Shown in pieces: positions 1 to 8,432 of a DNA stretch of 64,000 bases. The number at the start of each line of letters is the position of its first letter. The first letter of the stretch is position 1. The notes below the pieces were generated by a model. The model was not told the DNA's origin. It did no database searches and saw only the letters and a list, made by a program, of their open reading frames with translations. Source of the stretch: Acidimicrobiales bacterium (GTDB lineage: Bacteria > Actinomycetota > Acidimicrobiia > Acidimicrobiales > Aldehydirespiratoraceae); NCBI GenBank assembly GCA_029263175.1, contig JAJCXZ010000077.1:85726-149725 (forward strand), read 5' to 3'. The position numbers were made by a program, and so were the translations under genes.

Positions 1-208
1 CGGCATCGGCGGTGTTGCCGGTGACCGACTTGGAGTACCAGCCGATTCGGGTATTGACATCGGTGTTGTTGACACCAGCGGCACGAACACGGATCAGGAC
101 CTGGTTCTCGGCCGGTTCTGGCACCGGCACATCCGTCCGGTACTCGAGCTTGTCAAAATCGCCGGGTCCGGTGAGCAGAACAGCGGCCATCGTGGGCGGA
201 ATCTCCAT
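1..208 (-). CDS. Zinc-type alcohol dehydrogenase / quinone oxidoreductase, N-terminal part (runs off window)
   Basis: The minus strand reads MEIPPTMAAVLLTGPGDFDK and continues with a GroES-like N-terminal segment (PEPAENQVLIRVRAAGVNNTDVN pattern) typical of the MDR quinone oxidoreductase family, which reduces carbonyls or quinones with NAD(P)H. Only about 69 residues are visible; the nucleotide-binding half lies outside the window. It begins 17 nt after the VWA gene stop on the same strand, so it is probably the third gene of that operon. ATG at 208 has no clear Shine-Dalgarno; an internal ATG at 190 is preceded by GGAG and is an alternative start. The substrate is not inferable. Confidence 0.8.
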   Translation of the reverse strand, partial: MEIPPTMAAVLLTGPGDFDKLEYRTDVPVPEPAENQVLIRVRAAGVNNTDVNTRIGWYSKSVTGNTADA

Positions 209-225
209 ACCGCATCATGGCAGGA

Positions 226-1347
226 TCAGCTGATCGTCTCTGCGAGAGTCTCGAGGCTGCGCAATGAGTGGCCTTCGATGAACTCGTCGACGTGGGGAAG
301 GGCGGCGGCCATACCCCTGGCGGTCGGCTCGTAACCGGGCCCGGCCTTGAGCGGGTTCACCCACACGACACGGTGAGCGGTGCGTTTGAGGCGAGCCATC
401 TCTTCGGCCATCTCCTCGGGGTCGCCGCGGTCCCAGCCGTCGGAAAGGATGACGACGATCGAGCCGCGCGACATCCCGCGCACTCCCCACTCGTTGTTGA
501 AGTGACCGAGTGCCTCGCCGAGACGCGTTCCCCCCGACCAGTCGACAACTTCCTGGGCGGCCTCGGCCACGGCCTCGTCGACGTCGTGGGATCCGAGCTG
601 CCGTGTCATGCGTGTAAGTCGCGTACCCAAGGCGAAGGCCTCGACGCGACCGCGGCCGACGACAGCCGCGTGGGCGAAGCGGATGAGCACGCGGGCATAG
701 GCCTCCATCGATCCGCTGACGTCAAGGAGCAGGACGACGCGGCGGGTGCGCTCACCGCGGCGGGTGCGGGCGACGGCGATGGGTTCGCCGCCAGATCGCA
801 TCGCAGCCCGGACGGTGCGCCGGAGATCGAGTCGGTCGCCCGTGCGGGAGACCTCTCGCCGCCGGGACCGTTGCCGAGCGGGGTGGAGTCGCATCTTCGC
901 CATGACCCGGTGGGCTTCTTCGAGCTCGGCCGGCGTGAAGTCGGCGAAGTCCTTGTCTCGTAGAACGTCAGCGGCGCTCCAGCGGAGAACGGGTTGGTCG
1001 TCGTCGCTGTCGTCGCTGTCGCCGCTGTCGTCGCCGTCGTCTTCGTCAGCGGCCATGACCTCGGTCTCGACGATGTCGTCGAATCGGATGGTCAGACCGC
1101 TCGTGTTGTGGTGGAAGAAGGTGAGAAACATCGCGTCGTACATCGCGATCTCTTCAGGCCGCGAGACGAGGGTGGCCCGCCCCGCCCAGTAGACGTCGAT
1201 GCCGGAGCCGACGCCGAGCACATCGAGTGCCTCGCGAAAGCGAACTGACTGCCCGATCGGCACCGGTAGTCCGCCGCGGCGCAGGCAGTGGACGAACCCG
1301 GCGACGACCCGATCGAGATCGGGGGCCGGTGCGTCAGTGATGGTCAC
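226..1347 (-). CDS. coxE: VWA domain protein of the CoxE family
   Basis: This 373-residue protein resembles CoxE, which works with the MoxR-type ATPase CoxD to mature the active site of molybdenum CO dehydrogenase-type enzymes. The C-terminal half is a von Willebrand A domain with a complete metal-ion-dependent adhesion site: DVSGSM at about 209-214, the SGGT threonine and LSDGWD. A very acidic stretch rich in D, E and S spans about residues 96-118. The GTG start at 1347 overlaps the TGA of the upstream ATPase (GTGA), which implies translational coupling. The open frame continues far upstream of this GTG but that part is an out-of-frame shadow of the ATPase gene. The family assignment is strong; the role as a Mo-enzyme chaperone rests on the nearby coxSLM genes. 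Confidence 0.88.
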   Translation of the reverse strand: MTITDAPAPDLDRVVAGFVHCLRRGGLPVPIGQSVRFREALDVLGVGSGIDVYWAGRATLVSRPEEIAMYDAMFLTFFHHNTSGLTIRFDDIVETEVMAADEDDGDDSGDSDDSDDDQPVLRWSAADVLRDKDFADFTPAELEEAHRVMAKMRLHPARQRSRRREVSRTGDRLDLRRTVRAAMRSGGEPIAVARTRRGERTRRVVLLLDVSGSMEAYARVLIRFAHAAVVGRGRVEAFALGTRLTRMTRQLGSHDVDEAVAEAAQEVVDWSGGTRLGEALGHFNNEWGVRGMSRGSIVVILSDGWDRGDPEEMAEEMARLKRTAHRVVWVNPLKAGPGYEPTARGMAAALPHVDEFIEGHSLRSLETLAETIS

Positions 1348-2261
1348 GCGCCGAGTGCCACCTTGATGACGGCGTCGAGGCCATTGCGTCGAGCGCGATC
1401 CTGATCCTCGCGGTACTTCAGCAAGGCCCCGAGCGTGTCGTCGACGTTTGACTCGGTGAGCTCGCTCGCCCCGAGCAGGTGCAAGGCATTGGCCCAGTCG
1501 AGCGTCTCGGCCACTCCCGGCGGCTTGTACAGGCCCATGTCGCGGAATTCCCCGGCTGCCGCGGCCACCTGACGAGCCAGGGGGTCGGGAACGCTGGGCG
1601 CCTTGGCGGCGATGATCGCAACCTCGCGCTCGAAGTCGGGGTGATCGACCCAGTGGTAGAGGGCTCGCCGTTTGAGGGCATCGTGGACGTCGCGGGTGCG
1701 GTTCGAGGTGATCACGACGATCGGCGGGTTGTCGGCGTGGAACGTGCCGAGCTCGGGGATCGTGACCGAGTAGTCGGAGAGGGCTTCGAGAAGGAACGCT
1801 TCGAACTCGTCGTCGGCGCGGTCGACCTCGTCGATCAGGAGAATGGGTGGAACGTCGGACCCGTGGTCGATGGCGGCGAGCAGGGGCCGACGGATCAGGA
1901 AGCGTTCGGTGAACAGCTCGTCCTCGAGGGCATCGGTGTTCTCGGCTTGGGCGGTGCCGGCAGCCTCGGCGGCTCGGAGGTGCAGGAGCTGGCGGGTGTA
2001 GTTCCACTCGTAGAGGGCTTGCGCGGAGTCGATGCCGTCGTAGCACTGCAGGCGGATCAGCTCACCGCCGGTGACCGCGGCGAGGACCTTGGCGACTTCG
2101 GTCTTGCCGACGCCGGCCTCGCCCTCCAGGAGTAGGGGTCGCTTCAGCGATGCGGCGAGATGGATCGACGTGGCGAGACCGCGGTCGCACAGATAGGCGT
2201 GATCGGCGAGTGCTGCGAGGACTGCGTCGACGGATTCCACCAGTGCGGTCGAGTGAGGCAT
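1344..2261 (-). CDS. coxD: MoxR-family AAA+ ATPase (CoxD-like)
   Basis: A 305-residue MoxR-type AAA+ ATPase. It has Walker A GEAGVGKT at about 47-54, Walker B ILLIDE at about 140-145 and a sensor-1 segment VVITSN. In carboxydotrophs CoxD is a chaperone-like ATPase that, with CoxE, helps build the Cu/Mo or Mo site of the hydroxylase; here the partner VWA gene follows with a 4-nt overlap. The ATG at 2261 is preferred over the long upstream open frame because the conserved MoxR region starts there and a TACCCT box lies 8 nt upstream. It is divergent from the MFS gene at 2328, and the two starts share a 66-nt promoter region. Confidence 0.9.
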   Translation of the reverse strand: MPHSTALVESVDAVLAALADHAYLCDRGLATSIHLAASLKRPLLLEGEAGVGKTEVAKVLAAVTGGELIRLQCYDGIDSAQALYEWNYTRQLLHLRAAEAAGTAQAENTDALEDELFTERFLIRRPLLAAIDHGSDVPPILLIDEVDRADDEFEAFLLEALSDYSVTIPELGTFHADNPPIVVITSNRTRDVHDALKRRALYHWVDHPDFEREVAIIAAKAPSVPDPLARQVAAAAGEFRDMGLYKPPGVAETLDWANALHLLGASELTESNVDDTLGALLKYREDQDRARRNGLDAVIKVALGA

Positions 2262-2269
2262 GAGGACCC

Positions 2270-2275
2270 AGGGTA
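2270..2275 (-). promoter_or_regulatory. -10 box (TACCCT) for the MoxR gene
   Basis: TACCCT on the minus strand lies 8 nt before the ATG at 2261. There is no Shine-Dalgarno in between, so the transcript would start at or one base before the start codon. Confidence 0.5.
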
Positions 2276-2315
2276 GGACGAGAGAAACCGGCAGCGCCCG
2301 TTCGTGGACAGGAAG

Positions 2316-2321
2316 TAGCGT
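2316..2321 (+). promoter_or_regulatory. -10 box (TAGCGT) for the MFS gene at 2328
   Basis: TAGCGT is followed by 6 nt and the ATG at 2328, the spacing of a leaderless transcript. Confidence 0.5.
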
Positions 2322-2327
2322 CGACGG

Positions 2328-3539
2328 ATGTCTGAGAAGCCCTACGACCCAGCGCGTGTCTTCGTTCGCGCGGCTGGCCTCACCGAGGGTGTCGAGTGGG
2401 CATTCTGGCTGGTGCTCACCGTGTGGTGGGTTGTCGAGCTCGGTCTTGGCCCGTTTGAGCTCGTGCTGCTCGGCACCGTGCTCGAGACGTCGGTGCTGCT
2501 CGCGGAGACACCGACTGGCGTTGTCGCCGACCTGGTGTCTCGGAAGCGGTCGCTGATCATCGCCCAGGTCGTCATGGGACTTGGTTTCATCTGGGCCGTC
2601 GCTAGCACCAATTACTGGGTCATCTTGCCGGCGCAGGCGGTCTTCGGGATCGGCTGGACCTTCCGAAGCGGAGCAGACACCGCGTGGGTCACCGACGAGC
2701 TGAAAGGCATGGGCGAGCACAGCGATGACGACCTCGATCGGCTGCTGATTCGCAAGCACCGCTTCGGCATCGCCGTTGCCCTCATCACGCTGCCGCTCAC
2801 CATTCTTGTTGGCGAACTCAGTTCGGTCCGCTGGGCCGGTCTGTGCCTCGGCCTCATCCAGATCGCGATGGGCGTCTACTTCCACTTCGCGCTGCGCGAG
2901 GACCACTTCGTGCCGGGTCGCGAGCAGGAGCGTGGATTCATCGAGACGCTGAAGGACGGCGTGATGGCGGTGCGGAGTGCGCCGCGCCTGCGCACGCTCG
3001 TGCTCGTCATCGTGGCGCTCGACATGGGGTCGGAGGGATTTGACCGGCTCGGCTACAAGCACTTCCTCGATAGCGGAGCGATCGACGACGGTTCGCTTCT
3101 CGTGCTCGGCGTCTTGTTCATAGCCCTCGCCTTCGCGGGGCTTGCCGCCAATGCGGTGGCCGGTCGAGTGCTGGAGTCAGGCTTCGGTGTGGCACGACTT
3201 GCGGTGGTGCTACTCCTGGTGGCCGCGGTCGGCGGCGCGCTGGCGTCGGTCACCAACATCGTCGTGGTGATCGCTCTCGGTTACATGATGCAGGACTCCA
3301 CCCGCGAGGCGTTGTGGCCTGTCCTCGAGGGCTGGGCCAATCGTGACGCCCCGTCCAACGTTCGGGCCACGGTCCACTCTCTGATGGGACAGGCAACGTC
3401 GATTGCCGAACTCGTGGGTGGCCTGATGCTCGGCATCATTGCTGAACTCACCTCGATTCCGATCGTGCTCGCGATTTCGGCCGGCTTCTTCGGGCTGTCC
3501 TCCGTGCTCGCCACTCGTGGGGTCGAGCGGCGCCATTAA
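2328..3539 (+). CDS. MFS transporter
   Basis: A 403-residue protein with about ten to twelve hydrophobic segments and major-facilitator organisation, including the charged loop ADLVSRKRSLIIAQ after the second or third helix. A cytoplasmic loop rich in charged residues (about 120-145) and a central loop near residue 200 separate the helix bundles. Substrate cannot be inferred. It sits between the divergent coxD-coxE operon and the CoxG-like gene, whose -10 box overlaps its TAA stop. It may move a substrate or product of the adjacent Mo-hydroxylase, but only position supports that. Confidence 0.8.
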   Translation: MSEKPYDPARVFVRAAGLTEGVEWAFWLVLTVWWVVELGLGPFELVLLGTVLETSVLLAETPTGVVADLVSRKRSLIIAQVVMGLGFIWAVASTNYWVILPAQAVFGIGWTFRSGADTAWVTDELKGMGEHSDDDLDRLLIRKHRFGIAVALITLPLTILVGELSSVRWAGLCLGLIQIAMGVYFHFALREDHFVPGREQERGFIETLKDGVMAVRSAPRLRTLVLVIVALDMGSEGFDRLGYKHFLDSGAIDDGSLLVLGVLFIALAFAGLAANAVAGRVLESGFGVARLAVVLLLVAAVGGALASVTNIVVVIALGYMMQDSTREALWPVLEGWANRDAPSNVRATVHSLMGQATSIAELVGGLMLGIIAELTSIPIVLAISAGFFGLSSVLATRGVERRH

Positions 3540-3542
3540 GAT
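3537..3542 (+). promoter_or_regulatory. -10 box (TAAGAT) for the CoxG-like gene
   Basis: TAAGAT lies exactly 7 nt before the ATG at 3550 and its first three bases are the stop codon of the preceding gene. Confidence 0.5.
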
Positions 3543-3549
3543 CGCCGCC

Positions 3550-4185
3550 ATGAAGATCGAGAACGACTTCCGTGTATCCGCCCCGATTGAAAAGGCGTGG
3601 GCTCTGCTCACCGACATTCCGGCCATTGCGCCGTGTCTGCCGGGGGCGGAGTTGACCGGCCAGGACGGTGACACGTTCGAAGGCAGGATGAAGATCAAGG
3701 TCGGCCCGGTGACCGCGGAGTACAAGGGAACCGCCACGATCACCGAGCTCGACGAGGAGAGCCATCGAGTGCTCCTCTCGGCGACTGGACGCGATTCGCG
3801 CGGCTCGGGCAATGCGTCGGCGGAGATCACCGCGGTGATGACGCCTGACGGTGACGGCACCAAGATCTCGATCGACACCGACCTCAAGATCGCCGGCAAG
3901 GTGGCCCAGTTCGGCCGCGGCGTGATGGCGGACGTGTCGAAGAAGCTGATCGGTCAGTTCGCCGACTGCATCGGCAGCAAGCTCGACACTCCTGCCGAGG
4001 AATCATCGTCGGAGCGTGAAGGGCCCGAGGACTCGGCGCGGACTGACGCGGGAGGCGAGAGCGAAGAGGAGACCGACAACACGCTCGATCTTCTGGAGGT
4101 GGCAGGCGGCGCAATGGCAAAGCGTCTGGTTCCTGTCGTCGCCGGCATCATCTTGATCGTCGTCCTGATCGTCCTGCTCACTTGA
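3550..4185 (+). CDS. coxG: CoxG-like SRPBCC protein with C-terminal membrane anchor
   Basis: A 211-residue protein. Residues about 1-145 form a SRPBCC/CoxG (carbon monoxide dehydrogenase subunit G) domain: the start MKIENDFRVSAPIEKAW, CLPGAE and the RMKIKVGPV segment are characteristic. An acidic linker (about 148-175) leads to a C-terminal hydrophobic helix (about 190-209) that would tether the protein to the inner face of the membrane. CoxG is known to recruit the CO dehydrogenase complex to the membrane in Afipia (Oligotropha), so this copy probably anchors the enzyme encoded just downstream. The ATG at 3550 follows a -10-like box by 7 nt; a longer frame upstream is a shadow of the transporter gene. 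Confidence 0.88.
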   Translation: MKIENDFRVSAPIEKAWALLTDIPAIAPCLPGAELTGQDGDTFEGRMKIKVGPVTAEYKGTATITELDEESHRVLLSATGRDSRGSGNASAEITAVMTPDGDGTKISIDTDLKIAGKVAQFGRGVMADVSKKLIGQFADCIGSKLDTPAEESSSEREGPEDSARTDAGGESEEETDNTLDLLEVAGGAMAKRLVPVVAGIILIVVLIVLLT

Positions 4186-4299
4186 AGCGGTAAGCGCCCT
4201 GCGCACCACACAACGTGACACCATCGACTGTGCCGCTGGTCACATCTGCGGATCTGTGGAATCCTCATTGGCCCACCCCTCATCGGCCAAGGAGTACGC

Positions 4300-4764
4300 G
4301 TGGAAGTTCAGGTCACCGTCAACGGGCAGTCCCATTCAGCGGACTGTGAACCGAGGACTTTGCTGGTCCACTTCATTCGAGAGCAGCTCGGGTTAACGGG
4401 CACCAACATCGGCTGCGACACGTCGTCGTGCGGCGCGTGCACGGTGCACATCGACGGCGAGTCGGTGAAGTCGTGCACGATGTTCGCCGCTCAAGCTCGC
4501 GGCGCCGACATCACCACGATCGAAGGCCTGGCCGCCGACGACGGCACGCTGCACCCCATGCAGCAGGCGTTCATGGAGTGCCACGGTCTCCAGTGTGGCT
4601 ACTGCACGCCAGGCATGGTGATGGCCGCGACATCGCTCTTGAGCGAGAACCCGAGCCCGACCGAGACCGAAGTACGAGAGGGTCTCGAGGGCAATCTCTG
4701 TCGCTGTACCGGCTATCACAACATCGTGAAGTCTGTGCTTGCCGCCGCGGGAGGTGAGTCATGA
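4300..4764 (+). CDS. coxS: Mo-hydroxylase small [2Fe-2S] subunit (CoxS-like)
   Basis: A 154-residue iron-sulfur subunit of a xanthine-oxidase-family hydroxylase. It carries the plant-ferredoxin-type cluster ligands (Cys39, 44, 47, 59) and the second cluster ligands (Cys99, 102, 134, 136; motifs CGYCTPGM and CRCTGY). It passes electrons from the molybdenum site to the FAD subunit. The GTG start at 4300 is set by a strong AAGGAG 5 nt upstream, and the stop overlaps the coxL start in ATGA. The order S-L-M is that of form II CO-dehydrogenase-like operons; form I is usually M-S-L. Confidence 0.95.
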   Translation: MEVQVTVNGQSHSADCEPRTLLVHFIREQLGLTGTNIGCDTSSCGACTVHIDGESVKSCTMFAAQARGADITTIEGLAADDGTLHPMQQAFMECHGLQCGYCTPGMVMAATSLLSENPSPTETEVREGLEGNLCRCTGYHNIVKSVLAAAGGES

Positions 4765-7130
4765 GTTCTGTCGGAACACCGATGCTTCGCAAGGAAGACC
4801 CGAAGCTGCTCACCGGTGAAGGGAAGTACGTCGACGACATCCAGGTCGCAGGTCAGCTGTGGATGGGGATGGTGCGTAGCCCCTACGCCCACGCCACGAT
4901 CAACAGCGTTGACGCTTCGGCTGCGGCGGAAGCTCCCGGAGTACACGCCGTCTACACTGCCACTGATCTTCTCGGGATGGGTCTGTGGATCGGTCCGCTC
5001 CCATGCGCGTGGCCGGTCACGCCCGACATGGTCAACCCGCCGCACTTCCCGGTCGCTGATGGCGAGGTTCATCACGTCGGCGAGATCGTGGCCGTGGTGT
5101 TGGCCGACGATCGCTACCGAGCCGCCGACGCGGCCGAGCTCGTGGTCGTCGACTACGAGCCGTTGCCGGTGGTGGCTTCGGTTGCTGACGCAGTTGCCGA
5201 CGCTTCGATGGTGCACTCGAGCCTCGAGTCCAACAAGGCCTACCACTGGCCGTTGATTCCCGATCCCGACGCCCTCGAGGCGGCGTTCGCGAATGCAACG
5301 CACCATGTCGACGCGAGCTTCGTCCAGCAGCGCATGATCCCGTCGGCGATGGAGCCCCGCGGCGTGCTCGCCGTACCGAGCCCGCATGGCGGAGACATCA
5401 CGCTCTACTCCGCAACCCAGGTGCCCCACATTCTGAAGGTGATGGTCGCAGCCACCACTGGCATTCCCGAGAGCAAGATCCGGGTGATCGCGCCGGCGGT
5501 CGGCGGCGGCTTCGGAGCCAAGCTCAACGTCAACCCCGACGAGCTTCTCGCCGTCACTCTGGCCAACAAGCTCGGCCGTCCCGTGCGATGGACCGAGACC
5601 CGCTCCGAAGCGGCGTTCTCCACCCATCAGGGCCGTGGTCAGAACCAGCGCATCGAGCTGGCCGCCGACGGCGACGGCAAGCTCCTCGGCGTTCGGGTGC
5701 ATCTCGACGCCGATATGGGCGCCTACATGATGTTGATCACGCCGGGCGTTCCGCTGCTCGGCAGCTTCCTCTACACCGGCGTGTATGCAGTGCCGGCGTT
5801 CGGGTTCACGTGCGATGGCTGGTTCACGAACCTCACGCCCACTGACGCCTACCGCGGCGCCGGCCGGCCGGAGGCGAGCTACGCCATCGAACGGGCGATG
5901 GACATCCTCGCCTCGAAGGTGGGTATCGGTCCCGACGAGATCCGCCGCCGCAACTACCTCGCGGGTGGCGAGCACTTCGAGAACCTCGATGTGCCGTCGA
6001 CGCTCACCTTCGATTCCGGTCACTACGGACCCTCACTCGATCGAGCGTTGGAGCTGGCCGGCTACGGCGATCTCCGCGCCGAGCAGCAGGCCCGGCGCGA
6101 CGGCGGCTCCACCAAGCAGCTCGGCATCGGGATGTGTACCTATGTGGAGATCTGTGGCCTGGCCCCGAGCCGCGCGCTCGGTGGGTTGGGCTATGGGGCC
6201 GGCGGATGGGAACACGCCACCGTCCGCATGTTGCCAACCGGAAAGGTCGAGGTCGTCTCCGGTTCGACACCGCATGGTCAGGGTCATGAAACCTCGTGGT
6301 CCCAGATCGTGGCCGACAAGCTGGGCGTCGATCCTGCTGACGTCGAGGTGTTGCATTCCGACACCGCGATCAGTCCGCTCGGACTCGACACCTACGGTTC
6401 GCGTTCGCTCGCCGTCGGCGGTGTCGCCATCGCGAATGCGTGCGACAAGGTGGTCGAGAAGGCCAAGCTCATTGCGGCCCACTCGATGGAGGCCAGCGCC
6501 GACGACATGGAGTTCGACGGTGGCATGTTCTCTGTCGCCGGGTCGCCCGACAAGGCGATGGCCATTCAGGAGATCGCGTTCGGTGCGTTCACCGCGCACG
6601 ACCTGCCCGACGGCATGGAGCCCAACCTGCAGGAACAGACCACATGGGATCCGCCGAACTTCGCGTTCCCGTTCGGCACCCATGTGGCGGTCGTCGAGAT
6701 CGACGAGGACACCGGCAACGTGGAGCTGCAGAACTACATCGCAGTTGACGATTGCGGTGTGCAGGTCAACCCGATGATCGTTGCGGGCCAGGTCCACGGC
6801 GGTATTGCCCAGGGCGTTGGTCAGGCTCTCTGGGAGGGTGCCAACTACGACGAGGACGGCAACTGCACCAACCCGTCGTTCATGGACTATCTCGTCCCTT
6901 CGCCGACCGAGATGCCCAACTTCACCCTCGACTTCACGGTGACCCCCAGTACGAGCAATCCGCTCGGCGTGAAGGGTGTCGGCGAAGCCGGCACGATCGG
7001 TTCGGCCGCCGCGGTGATCAACGCCGTGTGTGACGGTCTCAGTCCGTACGGGGTGACCGACATCGAGATGCCGGCGACCCCACAACGAGTTTGGCGAGCG
7101 ATCCAGGACGGCAAGGGAGGTGCGTCATGA
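4761..7130 (+). CDS. coxL: Mo-hydroxylase large subunit, form II CO-dehydrogenase type (CoxL-like)
   Basis: A 789-residue molybdopterin-binding subunit of the xanthine oxidase / CO dehydrogenase family. The active-site loop reads AYRGAGR (residues 363-369), the form II signature; form I carries AYxCSFR with the copper-binding cysteine, which is absent here. The molybdopterin loop GGGFGAK and the catalytic glutamate of GVGEAG (about residue 742) are present, so the enzyme should be active. Form II enzymes are poorly defined: some may oxidise CO, many hydroxylate aromatic or N-heterocyclic compounds. It overlaps coxS and coxM by 4 nt on each side, so the three subunits are translationally coupled. 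Confidence 0.93.
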   Translation: MSSVGTPMLRKEDPKLLTGEGKYVDDIQVAGQLWMGMVRSPYAHATINSVDASAAAEAPGVHAVYTATDLLGMGLWIGPLPCAWPVTPDMVNPPHFPVADGEVHHVGEIVAVVLADDRYRAADAAELVVVDYEPLPVVASVADAVADASMVHSSLESNKAYHWPLIPDPDALEAAFANATHHVDASFVQQRMIPSAMEPRGVLAVPSPHGGDITLYSATQVPHILKVMVAATTGIPESKIRVIAPAVGGGFGAKLNVNPDELLAVTLANKLGRPVRWTETRSEAAFSTHQGRGQNQRIELAADGDGKLLGVRVHLDADMGAYMMLITPGVPLLGSFLYTGVYAVPAFGFTCDGWFTNLTPTDAYRGAGRPEASYAIERAMDILASKVGIGPDEIRRRNYLAGGEHFENLDVPSTLTFDSGHYGPSLDRALELAGYGDLRAEQQARRDGGSTKQLGIGMCTYVEICGLAPSRALGGLGYGAGGWEHATVRMLPTGKVEVVSGSTPHGQGHETSWSQIVADKLGVDPADVEVLHSDTAISPLGLDTYGSRSLAVGGVAIANACDKVVEKAKLIAAHSMEASADDMEFDGGMFSVAGSPDKAMAIQEIAFGAFTAHDLPDGMEPNLQEQTTWDPPNFAFPFGTHVAVVEIDEDTGNVELQNYIAVDDCGVQVNPMIVAGQVHGGIAQGVGQALWEGANYDEDGNCTNPSFMDYLVPSPTEMPNFTLDFTVTPSTSNPLGVKGVGEAGTIGSAAAVINAVCDGLSPYGVTDIEMPATPQRVWRAIQDGKGGAS

Positions 7131-7948
7131 TCCCCGCATCGTTTGAGTACGTGGAGGCTGCCTCCGCCGATGCCGCGATCGCCGCGCTCACCGAGCATGG
7201 CGATGAAGCGAAGCTGCTGGCCGGCGGCCACAGCTTGATCCCGCTGATGCGGTTCCGGCTGGCCACTCCGGGTGTGCTTGTCGACATCGGCCGCCTCGAT
7301 GACCTGAGCTACATCAACGACGGCGGTGACCACATCGCCATCGGTGCCCTCACGCGTCATCGGGCCCTGGAGACGAGCGACATGCTCGCCGCCGAGGCGC
7401 CGCTGCTTCGTCACGTCGCGTCCCAGGTCGGCGATCCGCAGGTGCGCCATCGCGGCACGCTCGGCGGCTCGCTCGCTCATGGGGATCCTGCGTCTGATCT
7501 CCCGGCGGCATTGCTTGCCATGGGTGGCTCGGTTGTGGCCAAGGGCCCCGGAGGCGAGCGAGTGATCACGGCTGACGACTTCTTCACCGGCTTCCTCGAG
7601 ACGGCGCTTGGCGAGGACGAACTCCTCACCGAGATCCGGATCCCGAAGGCCGGCGGTGCGGGTTGGAGTTACCAGAAGTTCAACCGTCGGGCCCAGGACT
7701 GGGCCATCGTCGGCGCCGCCGTCCAGTTGGGGGCGAACCCGGGCGTGGCGCTCGTCAACATGGGGCCCGCCCCGATGCGCGCCGGTGGCGTGGAGGCGGC
7801 CATCGCCAGTGGTTCCTCGGCCGCTGACGCAGCGGCTGTCGCCGCCGCCGGCACCGAGCCTCCGGTGGACCTCAACGGCGACGAGGCCTACCGCGCCCAC
7901 TTGGCCCGAGTCCTCGTCGAACGGGGCCTCATCGAAGCCCAAACGTAG
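7127..7948 (+). CDS. coxM: Mo-hydroxylase medium FAD-binding subunit (CoxM-like)
   Basis: A 273-residue FAD subunit of the CO-dehydrogenase family. The two flavin-binding motifs are present: AGGHS at about 32-36 and TLGGSLAHGDPASD from about 111. It takes electrons from the two [2Fe-2S] clusters of CoxS and passes them to a quinone or other acceptor. A strong AAGGGAGG lies 6 nt before the ATG, which overlaps the coxL stop (ATGA). It completes a three-subunit enzyme and ends 3 nt short of the convergent gene that follows. Confidence 0.94.
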   Translation: MIPASFEYVEAASADAAIAALTEHGDEAKLLAGGHSLIPLMRFRLATPGVLVDIGRLDDLSYINDGGDHIAIGALTRHRALETSDMLAAEAPLLRHVASQVGDPQVRHRGTLGGSLAHGDPASDLPAALLAMGGSVVAKGPGGERVITADDFFTGFLETALGEDELLTEIRIPKAGGAGWSYQKFNRRAQDWAIVGAAVQLGANPGVALVNMGPAPMRAGGVEAAIASGSSAADAAAVAAAGTEPPVDLNGDEAYRAHLARVLVERGLIEAQT

Positions 7949-7951
7949 GCG

Positions 7952-8380
7952 TCAGGAAACCTGGAACAGCTCGTCGTCGCTGGCACATGCCACCGGGCGG
8001 TCATCGGCGATATCTCGGAGGAGATCGACGACCGCCCGACGACGACGCGCGTCCAGTCCGGCTGTGGGGTCGATGAGGTAGAGCGCATCGAACGGCCGGG
8101 TCAGGGTGATGAGCAGGCCGCAGAGTTGGCGTTCGCCCCGGCTCATCGGCCGGGGGACCCGGTCGAGCAGCGCCTCGCAGTCGAAGACGTCGATGGCGAA
8201 GTCGGTGAGTGCGGTGGGTCCGTCGAGTCCCTGCGCTCGCGCCGCGTCGATCATCTGGGTGGCAAGTGTCGTGTCGTCGTCCATCTCGGGTGGGCTGGCC
8301 AGGTAGCCCCCGGACGGACCGTGCTCTTCGGCGCGGCGCACGATGTCGGCCGCCTCGGAGCTGGCAACGAGTTCGAACAC
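7952..8380 (-). CDS. Degenerate ABC-ATPase half domain lacking the P-loop
   Basis: A 142-residue protein whose second half matches the helical and Walker B part of ABC ATPases: signature-like MSRGERQ, then DALYLIDPTAGLD with the D-loop AGLD. Nothing before it resembles Walker A, so the nucleotide-binding half of the domain is missing. The catalytic glutamate after the Walker B aspartate is absent (IDPT where IDEPT is usual), and the switch histidine is replaced (ACASDDEL). It is therefore unlikely to hydrolyse ATP. The start is a GTG at 8380; the frame is open a little further upstream but holds no other start. It is convergent with coxM and divergent from the M24 gene. It may be a decaying gene or a regulatory relic. 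Confidence 0.6.
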   Translation of the reverse strand: MFELVASSEAADIVRRAEEHGPSGGYLASPPEMDDDTTLATQMIDAARAQGLDGPTALTDFAIDVFDCEALLDRVPRPMSRGERQLCGLLITLTRPFDALYLIDPTAGLDARRRRAVVDLLRDIADDRPVACASDDELFQVS

Positions 8381-8432
8381 CCCCGCAGTATCACCGGAAA
8401 TCCGATGACAGTGGGTGTGGCATGATCCCGGG

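Noticed and set aside
12..233. Plus-strand 73-residue open frame
   Set aside because: It is antisense to the start of the quinone oxidoreductase gene, which shows clear family resemblance on the minus strand.
2262..3062. Upstream extension of the MoxR frame
   Set aside because: No resemblance to MoxR, antisense to the MFS gene, and a -10 box supports ATG 2261.
4268..4290. TTGGCC/GGCCAA hairpin touching the coxS ribosome site
   Set aside because: Only 6 bp with an 11-nt loop, and it covers just the first bases of AAGGAG; too weak to call a regulatory switch.
4716..6023. 435-residue minus-strand open frame
   Set aside because: Antisense shadow of coxL, without any family motif.
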